NCBI GenBank assembly: GCA_004794655.1
Contig: SMMW01000151.1
Coordinates: 310,001 to 374,000, forward strand
DNA: 64,000 nt
DNA from: Marisa cornuarietis
Taxonomy: Eukaryota > Mollusca > Gastropoda > Architaenioglossa > Ampullariidae
Reading direction: 5' to 3'
This document shows positions 45,942 to 59,700 of this stretch, one piece after another. Under the pieces are notes generated by a model, which was not told the DNA's origin, ran no database searches, and saw nothing but the letters and a program-made list of their open reading frames with translations. The position numbers and the translations under genes were made by a program. Numbering within the stretch: position 1 is the stretch's first letter; each line of letters starts with the position of its first letter.

Positions 45942-48621
45942 CTGGGAGAGAGAAACACAAGGTCACTTATTAATGACATCAGCTCCTGATACGGCGGCCT
46001 GACACCGTCCTTACCTAATTCCTTGTTGAGTAAAATCTGCCCCCACCCTCTACACTCTGGAGGTGTGATGCACGCCGTCTACAATTACTGTGGGTCGACA
46101 CCGTACCAATAGCTCACTTGGAACAGTCTGCGGGAATGCGAGTGCTTCAAATGACTGAACCGATGGCGTTGTAGAGAAGGGCACTAATCCGCGAAGCAGA
46201 AAGAGCTTCCAAAGAGGCTGTTCCAAAAAAAAAAATGTTTTAGAAGGGGGGTTAAAAAAAACCTCTGCGACGAGTGATCCTCACAGGTCTTCAGAAAACT
46301 TGTTGGGCAAACCAGGATGGCGTCACTGAGTCATACGGACGACACAGTCCGAAGTGATCTGTCCATGTCAGGGGTTACTTGTCCCTGGCACGTGCTTACT
46401 TGCAGACGTGTTTCAGATTCCTTGCCGCCATCTCCACCAGTCGCCTCCATGTAAGGGTCAAAGGTCGTGACGAAGGTCAAAGCGGTTTTTTTTTCTTCAA
46501 GGCTTCTGGCTGTGGTCAAGTATGTATACACAGCGCGTGGAGGGTGGGGAAGCAGGTACCAGCGGGAGATAATAAGTACCGCCTGGATACGACAAAAGGG
46601 GACGGAAACACTGTCAGTGGAGAGGGGAAAGAAACGGGAGAGTAGTTCGGTGCCAATCTGAGGAAGGACTGCGTTAAGTTCTGCAAATACGAGGTGCATG
46701 GCCAAATTATCAACGGAACCTCTCCAGCTGTACCCCCACCCGTACCAAACACACACGCACACCTACCCTCAACTTCACACACACACACACACTTTCTATT
46801 ACAAGTTTCACGATACCTTGTTTGAAAATAAAAATTTTGGCTGGCCTACTATCTGCTCCCGAAAATTATTTTCTGCCACATTTTAATCGTTTGTTTTAAT
46901 GCCTGCTGAGTTATTTAAAAAACATAAAACATCCAGTCACCAGTAGGGGTAAATATATAAAGCAAGTCATAATCACAAAATATACATATGAAAAATTACA
47001 GACAATTCAAAAACCTTTTAAAATATTGTACACAATCTTAGTGTCTTAAATGATATGACACATAAGTATGCCCCACCCCACCACACACTCACACACACAC
47101 AGAAGAGAGGAAGAAAACACTGATGGTCGAGTGCAGTGGCTATGAACTCTGATGCAACTATATATTACCCTCTAAGTGCTCCACCATTCAAGTGCCTAAA
47201 TTGTCCACCCTCCCTCTACCACCACCTTTACAAGTTGTGCTGTGCACCCTCTCCACCTCCTCATGCTCTTGCCTGCAGAGTAGTGCTTGGCAAGAAGTTG
47301 GTGTTCAAGTTCCTGAAGGAAATGTTATTGGTGAAGGATGAAGTTCTTAAGGTTCCCACCCCACTTCTTCAAGTACACAGGTACAGAATGATGATGCAAA
47401 CCTTAGTTTTCATAAGCACGAGGTCAGTTTGTGATTGCAATATAGGACACGACAGTCAAATACCATTCAAATGGTTTCCTTTAAAGACTGGCCATGTTTC
47501 AAATCTATCAGGAAATATTAAATTACATGTAATTTTCACACAAAAAAGAAACCTACTGTGCAAGTAAAGCATCATGCCTAGGAAATCTAATTAACATACT
47601 ATTTTTTTGTTGACTCACACTGTTCAGTTGACTCCCTAGTAAACTATTAAGTGAGCAATCACAAACTTAGTCTGTGCCTCTAATGCAGTGCTGTCAAAAG
47701 TGTGTGGTTTTTGTCACTACTTTACTCATCTTTATCCTTGTCCCTAAATAAAATGAAAAAGCTTCCTTCTAAACTTTTTACTGGAAACTTTATTAGGGTA
47801 TGGAGCAGTACAATCACTGTCACTATCACCTGAAGAAGTCCTCGTTAGCTGAGAATGACTTAAGAAAAGAGGCAACTGCTGATATGAGGTAGAAGGCGAT
47901 AGATGGATTCAGTGCTTACATCGAGATAAGATAACAGTGGCAGGTCTTTCCCCTCATCTAGCATAAGACAAGGATAGTGAGGCACACTCCAGGATGGGAG
48001 AGTTAGATATAGGTAAGTGGCTGAAGGCAGTTGTAAACAGACAGACCTGGAATAACTTTCCCACAGCTGAAGGGGAAGAGAACATGCTGTCTGCTTTCCA
48101 ACTGACCCGATGGCTTCACTGATAGCATGAATTTCCTTAGAATTCCAATGTCCACTTTATTTACTTTTTTGGGTGGAGGTAAATGAAAAGCTACAATAAA
48201 CAGATCACAACTGACACTTGTCCAGGATTCAGATCAGTATACTTATGTTTCTATTCAGAATGTTTTTCATCGCAAAACTAAATAATGAACATGAAAGCAA
48301 GACCCTTTATCACAGTTCATTGTATCACCAACTGCCTTAAAATGGAGACTGTAGGATAAGTGGTGTACAGCTCATTTTACAACCAGATGCTGTCCTGCAC
48401 AAGTGTAAATACTGATAGTTGAAAGCAGGAAAGCCCATGTAAATCATTTTACAATCAAGGTAAAAGCTCTCTATAATATTTTGTCCTAAACTACTCACAT
48501 TTATATAAAAAGTGGAACAATGATTTGTGGAGACGGGAAAGAATTGGGCTCCAAATAATTTTTCTGTTATCAATAAAGAATAACCATCTAGCTCTGACAA
48601 ACACTTTTCAGAAGCACTCAC

Positions 48622-48708
48622 CTTTAAAGCCAGGTGAATGGCACCAATGCAGAGGGTAAGCGTATGCGGAGTAGCGCAAGCAGGAATTTGGGAACGCGAA
48701 ACAGCTGG
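48622..48708 (-). other. candidate 87-bp upstream exon
   Basis: A minus-strand segment lies between acceptor AATGTTTCAG and strong donor AAAG/GTGAGT. It is exactly 29 codons and CpG-rich within AT-rich DNA. The frame reads PAVSRSQIPACATPHTLTLC, then IGAIHLALK. It could be a 5'-UTR or alternative exon of the ELK gene, which lies downstream on the same strand. Confidence 0.3.
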
Positions 48709-50439
48709 CTGAAACATTTAATAATGCAAGGGTTATCAAGATCCTATATTTTCAGTATATCTGTATAACAGAGATCTGTTACTGTAAATGATTTTTACTG
48801 GGCAACTGATCCAAAACAGCATACTGAGGTTTTCTTAACATCACTTACTGATAATGATATTCAAGGACAGAGGTTGGCAACAATAACGATACAAATCCCT
48901 CCTATAATTATGTTAGAAAGGGAAGTAGAAAGTCCATAAAAATAGGTGAAAATTCATAGAGTCGGTGAGACCTCTGTAAGATTTTGAAAAATAAACAGTT
49001 GTGTTTAATGCAAAGAGCCACACATTCCAGGTCTTCTTTATAGCCCTCCTCACTCAACTAGGCTAAACAGTTTCCTCTATATTTGCTTTATGCATCCCTT
49101 CTCATTCAAGGAAAATGTAAAAGATGTATTATCAACAGGACTATAATAACTGATATCAGTGTTCCTTACACCGAGTAATTATAAACTTGAAGGAAATCTT
49201 CAATTTTACAAAATTTTTTTAACAGATTTGCATAATTTTCCCACTATATCAATAAATAATATTATTTACATGATTCTCCTTTGAGGTTATTAAATAAGAA
49301 ATAAATATTAAGGGCCCGTCCAGGTGAAAAAAGAACAACAATAAATGGGATAATTTAGTTTTCCTTCCATTTAAAAGATATAACCCTTAAAAAATCTATC
49401 AGTCCATAAAGAAAAAGCTATAAATGTTTATTTAAGGTACAGCCATCAAGGCGTTTATATGAAACTTCTACATATTCTAATAAAAAAAGTATCAGCCCAG
49501 TTCATGCTAAAGGAAGCTTACCAAATATGGCTTTTATTAAAAAATGTTCAATGACAAGTACATGTACAAATATCTGATTTCTGATCAGCAGCAGCATTTT
49601 GTTGAGATACACATGAGTGACAATGTTAGTTTCAAAGGGAGCTAAATACGGATAAAACATTTGAAAAGATCCAACGACCACACAATATTTATGATACACT
49701 CAAGAACTTTTTAACAAATATTCAGGTTATCCAAAAATATAATGTGCACTGAATCAAGATGTCTGCAAAACTGAATGTTTACATTCTGGTGTCATTCTGG
49801 TATCTAACAAGGTACAGAGGCCTATAATGTCTGAAATGCAGTAGTCCTACTGTTGATATGCATGACACATATAAGCCAAGGTCACACAAGCGATTTAGAT
49901 CAGTCAACTGACATCTGTAGGGTGACTTATTTAAGGTTAGGATTTAGGGGTACGCTTATTTTGGAGGGTACGCAATGGACAAAGCAGACAACATGACATC
50001 ACCTGATTTCCATAATTTCACCATTTCTCTTGTGGTAGGGACAACTGCAGGGCTTTACTGCATTTGTTCATAATTTGCTACAAAAGGAACACCATACTTG
50101 GACAAAAACTACTCTGATATATTCTGTGGAAAGGATAAACAATATGCCACAAAATACTGCACGTGTACATAATCCAACTGTATTGTTTCCCCTGCACCCC
50201 CTTCCCATTTGTACTGCCTGAAAGTACTGCATATGTACATAATCCTACTGCATTCTTGCTGTATACCACTGGATACCGGTCTATAAATCTGACTCACCAT
50301 GATCAAGATGCTTACACTAAAAACTGATCTTCAAAAAAAATGGGTCATCTTACTGCTCATTCCAAATAACAATTTAATTAACTTTTTCTCTTTGTTGTTA
50401 TTCAACCGTAAACAGTCACGCACACCCTGAGTTTCGACT

Positions 50440-50650
50440 CATTCTGCTGCCTGTCCCTTGGCCTCAGTGGTCCCAAGGTAACCTTAACAAGAGAAAGAGC
50501 GCGGGTTCACTGGCTGCCTACTGCAGGGTCTCCAGGCGTGGCCCCTTGTGTGGTCCCCCGCAGTGCGCCTGCCCCCGCTCCCTGTAACCCGATCGGGTCG
50601 CGCCTTGCCCTCCGCCGCTAGAGAAATTTAGGGAACTCCGAATTCCTCAA
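50440..50650. other. GC- and CpG-rich island
   Basis: About 200 bp rich in GC and CpG (for example CCCGATCGGGTCGCGCC) in otherwise AT-rich DNA. It ends in a poly-A run on the plus strand. No exon, tRNA or known repeat was recognised. It could be a small promoter, a recent insertion or an unrecognised SINE. Confidence 0.35.
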
Positions 50651-53600
50651 CACGCGCGGAATTAAAAAAAAAAAACGTGGACTGGATAAGAATTCTGGAC
50701 TGTCCGGCCGATGCAGATACTATCACAAACGCCAAGTTGTTTTATCTTCATTTCACATTTGAACAAACACATTGGATCTGAGTTAACTCTGGTTTTGCTA
50801 TCATTTTCTTTCACGAGAACTGATGTTCTCTTTCCCATTTGACTTGCAACTTTCATGCATCTACACTCAGGTTGTAAAAGATGTTTTCTTTGCGATTTTT
50901 CCAAATTGCTTTGTAATTAGCAGTAAAATGGTCATTTCAAGTACAGCCACCAAAACCACACTGATAGATAAAATAAATTTCTTAACATGATTTAATGGTG
51001 CAAAATAAAAGCTGAAGTTTTTTCAATTCACTATAATGGAAAAATCTACTTTTAACTTCTACACTTTATAAAACTACTGGCACAGTCACAATTTCCCGTG
51101 ACAGCCTTATATCAGAGCACTGACATATTTACAGGTGGAAACACCTAGCATTCCATGACAGACTGAATGAAAGCTTCCCACCCAGACTACTACAAGAGTA
51201 GCTATTCGGATGTCCAGGACACATGCTATATGATATATGCCTTAAACTCTGCACAAGATTATCACAAAAATGTAATACATTCCTAATCCTAAATCAATAA
51301 CTCCTAAAATATGTGACAAATATGTAATTTCAAGAGATTTTCTTCTCCTAATATCAAAATTTCGAAACCTTACAGTTCTCTCCCACCCACCTCACACAAA
51401 TCAACACACTTTCTGTTAATCTTATCTCTAGTATGGATCTCTAGTATGTTTATTTAGGGCCTGCTAGTATTCCACATAAAACTTAATCAACAATTTTCAT
51501 TTTTTGGGGGGCATAGCTCCCAACCTCACCTTACATCACACACCCATTTCCACCTCGGGTTTCTTAAGTGATTTAACAGCTCGATTCCAGCAGACTAGTC
51601 CGGATTTTCTCAGCTGGATATAACAGCTTTCCCTGCACCTATCACTTTGGATCAGCTTCTTGCTTCACATACAGAGATAGTACCATTATCAAGCAATGGC
51701 TGGTGTGCAAGCTACACAAAGTGTTTCCCACAAGTGTTCTCACTATACCTTCTGACTGGATTCCCTTCTTGTCTTTTCCCAGCATGTTCCTCTGGGATTT
51801 CTCTATGACCCCTGTCTGGTGCACACACACACACACATGGGATACTCATACTGATATCTGGATTGTCCAGTTTGCTGCCATTTTATCAACACAAAGCTGT
51901 TCTGGCATGCAAACAATATTTTAATCTTTCTTAACTTTGTCTCTGACAACCATTCCAGTAATATATTTTAAGGTAAAGGTGTTTCATTCTGTTATTTGGA
52001 AATTTATGCAACCAGAAAGTCCACAACTGACATAACAGTATCAGGATTAAAATATTATTATAAGAATAATTGTCGTTTGTACCAAATAATGTTCAGTGTT
52101 ACAGTATCTATAGGACTTCTCAAAGGACAATGCCACGGCCTTCTACCTACAGGATACTTAATATATTTAAACTAATAGTTTTTCTATTCCAACATCCTAT
52201 AAAAAAATTAAAAACTTCTTACAACTGACAGCTGCTTCTTAATCATTTTATCTGTCAAGTTCTATCATTCCAATCAAAATATTTCCATTTTGAAATCGCA
52301 GCTCTTTATTGTTCTACTGCACTTTTGTGTTTACTTGTTAAAGCAGTTTCTTTGATGACCATTACATCAACACAAATTCAAGGGATCCTTCTGATTACCA
52401 AAGCTATCAATAGACAGATGGCTTTTTGTTTTTTCACTATTTAAGAAAAAAAGTCATGCTTATACATCCTTTGGTACATAGTTTCATTTTGCAAAATGCC
52501 ACAAATCTGCAGCAAATATAAAATCTTGGAATTTATAGACATCACTTCATTAAATTATATTTAAATTCATGAACACTTAAGTACATAATTAAAAGTGAAC
52601 ACTGTGTATTCACCAGTCTGGCTTCATGAAAGAGGGTTCTGTTCATGTGAGGTAAGTGCCTTGTGCTACACAGTTTCTTTTATCATTCAAAAAGAAAAAG
52701 TATCATCATTCATCAACCTCTTTCAAGTCATAGTCATTGACTTTGCATGTGGCATTAGATTCAAAACGATTAGTTCAGATCAAATCTTGCGCACGTCTGA
52801 TTCATAATATACTGAAACTTATAGAGCAGAAAACAGTAACATCATGCAAGCCTCCTTCTACCTACCTCCTCTATCTTATGTTACTAGGTAGACAATATAA
52901 TTGTTTTAAATATACTCAACTAGTGATCAACCAAAAACTATTGTCAGGGCAGATGTTTGTCACATGTGCTCGTATTGAGTTGTTTCACTAGATGTCATCA
53001 AGCATGGAGGACAGCTAGCCTCGATTGCTCAGTAACTTTTACTGAAAGCGCACTTCAGTGCTACCACTACAATCATAATGATTACTTTTGTCATTTCTTT
53101 AACTTGGATACTGACAAAGAAGTGTGGTCCTGCTGCCTTAAATTTACTATACTTGTACACGGAATCAAAAGTGCATTTGATTCGACTGTTGCACACAACA
53201 GAGTAAACATTTGATCAGCTGTTGCCAGTTTGACGTTTGAAAACACCTATCATTATTTTCATTAAAATTGAAGTTAAATGAAGAAAGATTACTTACACTG
53301 CTGGAATACTTAACTGTATTTTATCCTTGTTCAGGGAGGATATTTCTGCTGTCATTTTGACTTGCTTAGTGACTCGCTCAGTTACTACTGTCACGGTATA
53401 ATATTTTGTGTGTGTGAGACTGTGTCAGAATCACAAGTTGTATTTGAGATGATTCAACCATGGACAACTGAATCATTCTGTAAAAGATTATAAATTCCCC
53501 TGAAAATGGCAAATAGACTTTATTCAATATCCACTTGCATAACATAGGGTTGTGTTCTGGTGTCAAAACAGAAATTGTACACCCATACAACCACACACTC

Positions 53601-53744
53601 ATTACACCTCACAAAAAAATTACAGCATAAGCATCATGTTTATATTCTGCAACTTTGGGTTAGAGTGTTTCTTCTGAAATGGCATCTGCCACCTGCTAAG
53701 AGTGTCAGTGTAGCTCACTGTGTATGTCCACATATGTACATATA

Positions 53745-55390
53745 ATAACAGGATTTGTATAGAACTTTTCCCCACACAGAGGTGAGCTTGATGTGCTTCA
53801 CAAGAAACCAGGGGCAGTGGGGAAAGAGGGCATGTGATGTAGACATCACAAGCGAGTACAAACAAGCATAACATACATATACAAACATGCACCAGTCAGC
53901 AATACAAGAACATGAAAAAAACGAAGATAGGAGTGTGGGGAAGAAAGGACAACAGGATGAATAAGTTTTAGTTGCTGTTTCCGAAAAAGATGTGTTTTAA
54001 GTCCAGATCGGAAGGCATGTATATTATTATTATTATTATGTACCGACTCTACTGTGTGGAAAGATGGAGGCAGGCCATTCTAAATACTGGGGCTGGAGAA
54101 GGAAAAAAAGCAACGGCTGAACATTTCCAGTCTGATACGTGGAACAGAAAGAAAATCAGTGTGGGCCGAGGGGACTGACCTGAGAGGCTGGTATGGCAAC
54201 ACAAGCTCAGACAGACAGACAGACTGGGGCAAGGCCATGAACAACACAATACCAAAGCATGGCAGTCTTGAATTCAATGCGAGCCCTAACTGGTAGCCAG
54301 TGGAGATCGGCTGAAGCGGAGTGCCATGGTCAGCCTTCAGCTTAGGGAATACAATGCAGGCACATTGTTCTGAGCTCTCTGGAGCTTGTCAACCAGGCAG
54401 TAGGAAGATCTATGAACAGAGAGTGACAATAGTCAAGTCTGGACAACACAAATGTTAACACAAGTTGCTTGGTGGAGGCAACAGAGAGAAGATGTCTGAT
54501 ACTGCTGATCCTGCACAATTCGAGAAAGATGGATTTGCAAACTCAGCTGACATGATGTATCGATAAGAAATCCAAGATTTGTGACAGACTGGGAGAAAGT
54601 GATGGTGGATCCAGAGAAAGTGAGTGATGTAGATGGAGGCAGATGTTTAAGCGTATGTGCAGAGGCTATTTGGATGACTTTAGTTTTCTCCCTACTGAGC
54701 ATTAATTTGCCCACCAACATCCAGTGTTTGACAAAGTTGAGGGTTTGCTAAGTACTGGTGAACAGACTGTGGAGTTGGCAAGCTGGGACAGATGCCAGGA
54801 GCTAAGTATCGTCGGGGTACATGTGATACTGCAAGCCAAAGTGGCGGATCACAGGGCCGAGTGGCTGGACATAGGCAGTAAACAGGAGAGGCCCGAAGAC
54901 AGAACCCTGAGGCACTCCATGAAGCATAACAGCAGGTTCTGATGCGGAGCCATGGACACTAACGGACTGGGCGTGATCAGACAGGTAGGAGCTGAACCAA
55001 CTCAGGATGGTGCCAAAGAAGCCAAAGGTAGTGTGAAGCCGCTGGAGCAGAATGTGGTGGTCTAAAGCATCAAAACCAGCAGAGAGATCGAGCATAAACA
55101 GGACTGATTGCAAGCAGACAAAAAGTCGTTCACCACCCAGACCAGAGCAGTCTCAATTGAGTGTTGCTGATGGTAGGGTGACTGAAATGGAAGGTTGGAG
55201 ACTGGGCAGTAGTTCTTTAGGTCATTAGGCTTGAGGTTAGACTTCTTTAATATCAGAGTGACAGTGGCATGTTTGAAAGATGGAGGAACAGACCCACTAG
55301 GAAAGGGAATGACTGATGATGTCTGTGATCACCAGAATCAATGTGTCAAGGCACATAATGGTGGCTGAGTCAGGATCAAGTGTACAAAAT
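53745..55390 (-). pseudogene. CR1/L2-like LINE, RT domain to 3' tail (degenerate)
   Basis: Read on the minus strand: FPSGSVPPSFKHATVTLILK, NDLKNYCPVSNLPF, then (55113-54802) DLSAGFDALDHHILLQRL, GVPQGSVFGPLLFTAYVQPL and YPDDT where an active RT has YADD. Next (54720-54433) comes REKTKVIQIASAHT and SVTNLGFLIDTSCQLSL. The end near 53745 reads CTATACAAATCCTG, a typical tail. Frameshifts, an internal deletion after SNLPFQSP and the A-to-P change at the catalytic motif make it inactive. It is the longest LINE copy in the window. Confidence 0.88.
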
Positions 55391-56226
55391 TTCAATATAT
55401 GTAACTACAGTTACTGACAGCGGAAAATACAACTAACCAACCCCAAAATCAGTCCTGGCAAAGTTTAAAATCATATTACAATGCATAAGAAAATTAATTT
55501 ATATTTTATGGCATTTCCTTGGAAGTGAGTATTTCACACCTGTGTTAATATGTTTTTAAGAATTCAGCAACCTACTGAGGACTAATTTTCAGTTTACTTA
55601 CTAGATCTCAAATTAGTCTTTACACTAATCTTATTATTTTTCTTAGATGAAGGATACTGAAAGTTTAGTTTGCTGGCTTTAAGGGAAATATCACAATGCC
55701 TTTGTATAATGACAACACTGCAAACATAAGTGTTCTCAAATAACGTTTTGCTGTCAAATAAATAAAATTCTTTGTGGCAGTAATACTTAACAATATTTTA
55801 TTGCTTAACAACTATGATAGCTTTAAAATATTTTCTCTAATGTGTGTGCTTGTGTACGTGATAGAGTGAGAGGTGTCTTTTTAATTTTAAAAACAAACGC
55901 TCTGTTGTACCACTGTAACATATACGTCTTTACATCAGTACGTGGCATGGATTTCACATGCCAGACAAGTTGCACACACGAAACACAGGCTGGCATGTTG
56001 TCTGAGTCTAATGAAATTCTGTTATCTGTACGTGTGTCTAGGCACGGCTACAGACGTGCACTACATTCCCACCCACTTCTAGTTCTACAGCCGACGCACA
56101 TGATCAGCGTTTCTAAACAGCCCTCAAGGATGGATGTCAAGAGGCTGGAACCTGGAAGGAGATCTGGGAGTCAAGTCAAAATGTAAAATTTAGAATTCCC
56201 AAATATCGAGTTTTTGGCAAACTTAC

Positions 56227-56527
56227 CTTCAAACACCTTGGAAATATCACAATTACGCGAAAATGGTACGCAATTTCCTGCTGCTCTGAAGAAAACCCTG
56301 ACGACTGACCATGTCAAAACGTGAAAATAATATTCACTCCAAAGCATGCACACGAAAGGCCTCCCAATGTACCATTCCAGAAATGAAAGACTGGGAATAG
56401 CTGGGAAACGGCTGCTCCGTTGTGGCAGCCCACTCAGCTGCAGTGTTTGACACTTCACCAAGGCCGACCTAATTCCGCCCGTCTCTCTCAGCAAGCACGG
56501 CGTTGTGCCGTGACGTAAGCGATTCAA
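56227..56527 (-). other. candidate first (5'-UTR) exon of ELK
   Basis: The minus strand is open for 118 codons with no recognised domain, and meets an excellent donor GAAG/GTAAGT at 56227/56226. CpG density is higher than in the surroundings, and ETS and CRE-type motifs lie just upstream. The ELK coding start follows a splice acceptor, so a distant non-coding first exon is required; this is the best candidate seen. The link across 12 kb is inference. Confidence 0.35.
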
Positions 56528-56770
56528 GAGTGTTCACGGTTGCGAATCTTGTTTGATGTTTTATGTGATAACCATTCTAGCTTCGTCGCTTTTGCTGATT
56601 GATGAATATCTTAGAACCACCAACTTCTCAATTCCCTTGTGTATGTTACAAGCCCATGATTCAACGCTGTGTAACGGGATGGGCTGATCTCTGTTTCTAC
56701 TGGCCACTCACACAATCAGCCGGAAGTGACATTATTTACAATGGGAACTCCCTCACGTCATAGTGACGTA
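56511..56770. promoter_or_regulatory. CRE and ETS motifs, possible ELK promoter
   Basis: Contains TGACGTAA (56511-56518), a strong ETS site CCGGAAGT (56720-56727), and TCACGTCA (56753-56760) closely followed by TGACGTA (56764-56770). CRE-type and ETS sites together are typical of housekeeping and immediate-early promoters. Confidence 0.35.
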
Positions 56771-59700
56771 TGAACCATAAATTCGCTTAATTTGGGCAAA
56801 ACGGATCCCGTCAGAAAAAATAGGCGGTAGTGAAAATGACCAATCATACCTCAGGTCAGGCATTTATAGAGACTGAAGCTACGAAGACTAAACATTCCAG
56901 TTCTGAGGACAAACCCTCTTCACCACCCCCCAACTTTGATTAATAGTTCTCCCAAGTTAAGGTACATCGGGAAAAGTGATGATTAACAGGGGATTTACTA
57001 TAGTGTAAAAAGGCTTGCACTCGTACGTTATGACTATTTGCATTTGTTTAGACATTGTGCATAGCGGAATATTTTCTCTCTGCTTTGTATACACTTGCAT
57101 AATAATTAATATTGATTAATTTGCTGAAACAAATTTTAGCGGTATTTAGACAATTTTAAATTAGTTTCAATTTTTTGCAACTGTTTTAAAGTTTTTGTTC
57201 GCTTGCTTTAAGTGTTTCCTTTCCCTTCATTGTTTTGTGCCTGCACAATGTCATTTAGAAAGTAGAGATATATAATGGTCTCTTGCAGTCGTGATTGTGA
57301 TGTGGTTGTATGTTTGTGGTTATGGTTCCGCATGACACTCGATTCCACAAATGTACCGATCTTACAACAACAGCGATGTAAAATTCGTATTGCACAATAA
57401 CCTCACTATCAGCGATCCCGATTCATATTACGTAATTTGTAATAAGGAAATGTTGTACGCACAAATTAATACGCTTCCATGCACGCACGTCTGTTCATAC
57501 CCGGATCTGTCTTTGCTTGTCTTATGATATGTTTCTTTAAAGTTAGCGTGTTTAGCGCCCTTGGTAAAACCTAAGCCGACATCGAAATCGGCTGCAGCGT
57601 GCATTTGTTGGTCATTAATTGCCTGCGGAAATATTTCTTGGGGTTTTCCATCGGACTAAACAAGCTCATTATGCTTAACCCGTGTTTCCAGGAAGCAATA
57701 AAAACTACATCCGGATATCAAATCAGCCATACAACTGTATTCATAGCCCTCATGAAATTAGATATCACGTACACCAGCGTCGTCGACATCTAGGAAGCGA
57801 TTTGAAAAGGAAAAACAAAACAGAAAGGAAAGATACAAATCACAGAAAGAACCGTTTTATTTCAACATTTTGATCCATACTTATCAGCAAGCTTAGCAGA
57901 GGCGGGAAGAGGGAGTTTCATCACCGTGGCCAGGGTTAAGACATCATCATCTATGCTCCAGAGGTGACCGTATGTCACGAAGCCGGATCTATCTGATGTA
58001 AACGGAATTGTCGGTTGACAGATTCAGGCTGGTGACAAGCACGGCCTGCCTCAAAACACACGGCCTCTAGTTCAAACGAAGGCGACGCCTTTTGTCACCA
58101 GGACGATCACGACCCCGACTGCCCGGGGCAACAAGTGCACACGCTCGCTGTCCCCTAGGACCACAGACTTCATAGATCACAGGTCACAGAAGTCTGTGCT
58201 GATGACGGTATTAATGCAAGCGCCATTATGTATTAAACGGTCCATGATGCTGGATTTGGAATTCACTCACATTACCTAAGAACGAACACTTAGTCATTAG
58301 ACTAATCCTGCATTTTTTTTTCGTCTCGCTTGCAAGATAATGTAAGTGGCACTGATTTGTAATTGGCAGCCCGATGCCAATGAAAGCTTTTTTCTTTTTT
58401 TTCTTTTGGAATTTGTTCATACTAATCATCCTTTTCTTAACCGTTTGAAAAAGTTATTATCAGTATGTTAGCACTATTTGTCATCTTTGCCATGCACTTT
58501 TAACCTGAAACGTGTAGTACTAAAATTCAGTCACCAACATACCCTGCAAACATGCGTATAAGATTATTCAGCGTGTGCATTCATATTTTTAGTATTTATG
58601 TTTGCTGTATCGCATGTGACTATTTTGCACATTGTGTACACATCTCTGACATTTGTTTGTTACCAACCCATATAATTTGTAACTCCTGCATTTGTGAGTC
58701 ACCAACCTGTATAATTTGCTGTTCCTCATGTGATTATATTGCATGATGTGTACAATAAGATCTTTTATGTTCATGGTTTTCATTTTTTTAAAAGAGTGTA
58801 GTAATCATATGGTTGTGTGGCATGTGACTGCATCTTGTGTAGTTTATTGCTTATGTGAGCTCCTGACAAAGAAAATTTTTTTCTCCCTGTTGTAAACAGA
58901 AGTAGACAATAAAGATGTTTTGTATTTGTATATATTCCTACTCGAGCTATGTGAAAGACATAAAACCATATATTACCATTATTTATCCCCAATTTAAACA
59001 GTGGCAATCATACTGAGACATTAAAATTTTATAATACATGCCAGCATTTAGTGTCAAGAGAGCTAATTTTTAAATTTTAATATGTAAATAAATGTGAAAG
59101 TTGGATTGCATTGGTGTGACATTCACAAAAAAAAACAGATGAAAGAAAGTTATACTTTTTACATTCTATTTTTCTTGCTAAATACTAAGGTTTGTTGTAA
59201 AATAAAAAAGAAATAAAGCAATGCCAGGGTCTTCTGCATGACTCCATCAGTCTCCAGAACCAGCTTTTTAATTGATGGCACAGGTCAGCATTAAAAATTA
59301 AATTATAGATAAACTGCATTTAGATGATTTTAGAAAAATAATTGTAAATTCCTTATTTATTATGACTTCAGTTTTTGTTGTTTTTGTTTTTGTTTTTTTG
59401 TTTTTTTGCTTATGTAGGTGGTGTACTTCTGCAATGCAAATAAGTCATCATGTTAAATTGTTCGCTAAGAGTCTGCACTTGGATCTGGAAACATTTTTAC
59501 AAATGATAAAGTAAATGGTTTTTAGAAAGAAAAATGAAACTTGACACATACAACATTACTTGCTATTCATTCTTTGCAAGCCACCAATCATGTGCAAATA
59601 AATGTCAACATAGGCCTAGTCTACTATGTCACGTGCATAGCATGCATTTATGAAATACACTTTTAACTTTATTTGAATTATAATTCTTGTAGAGTTAGTC

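Noticed and set aside
46331..46762. 143-codon minus-strand frame
   Set aside because: No family similarity. It could overlap ELK upstream sequence, but no splice support was seen.
47136..47567. 143-codon plus-strand frame
   Set aside because: Short hydrophobic and Pro-rich stretches only; no splice or family evidence.
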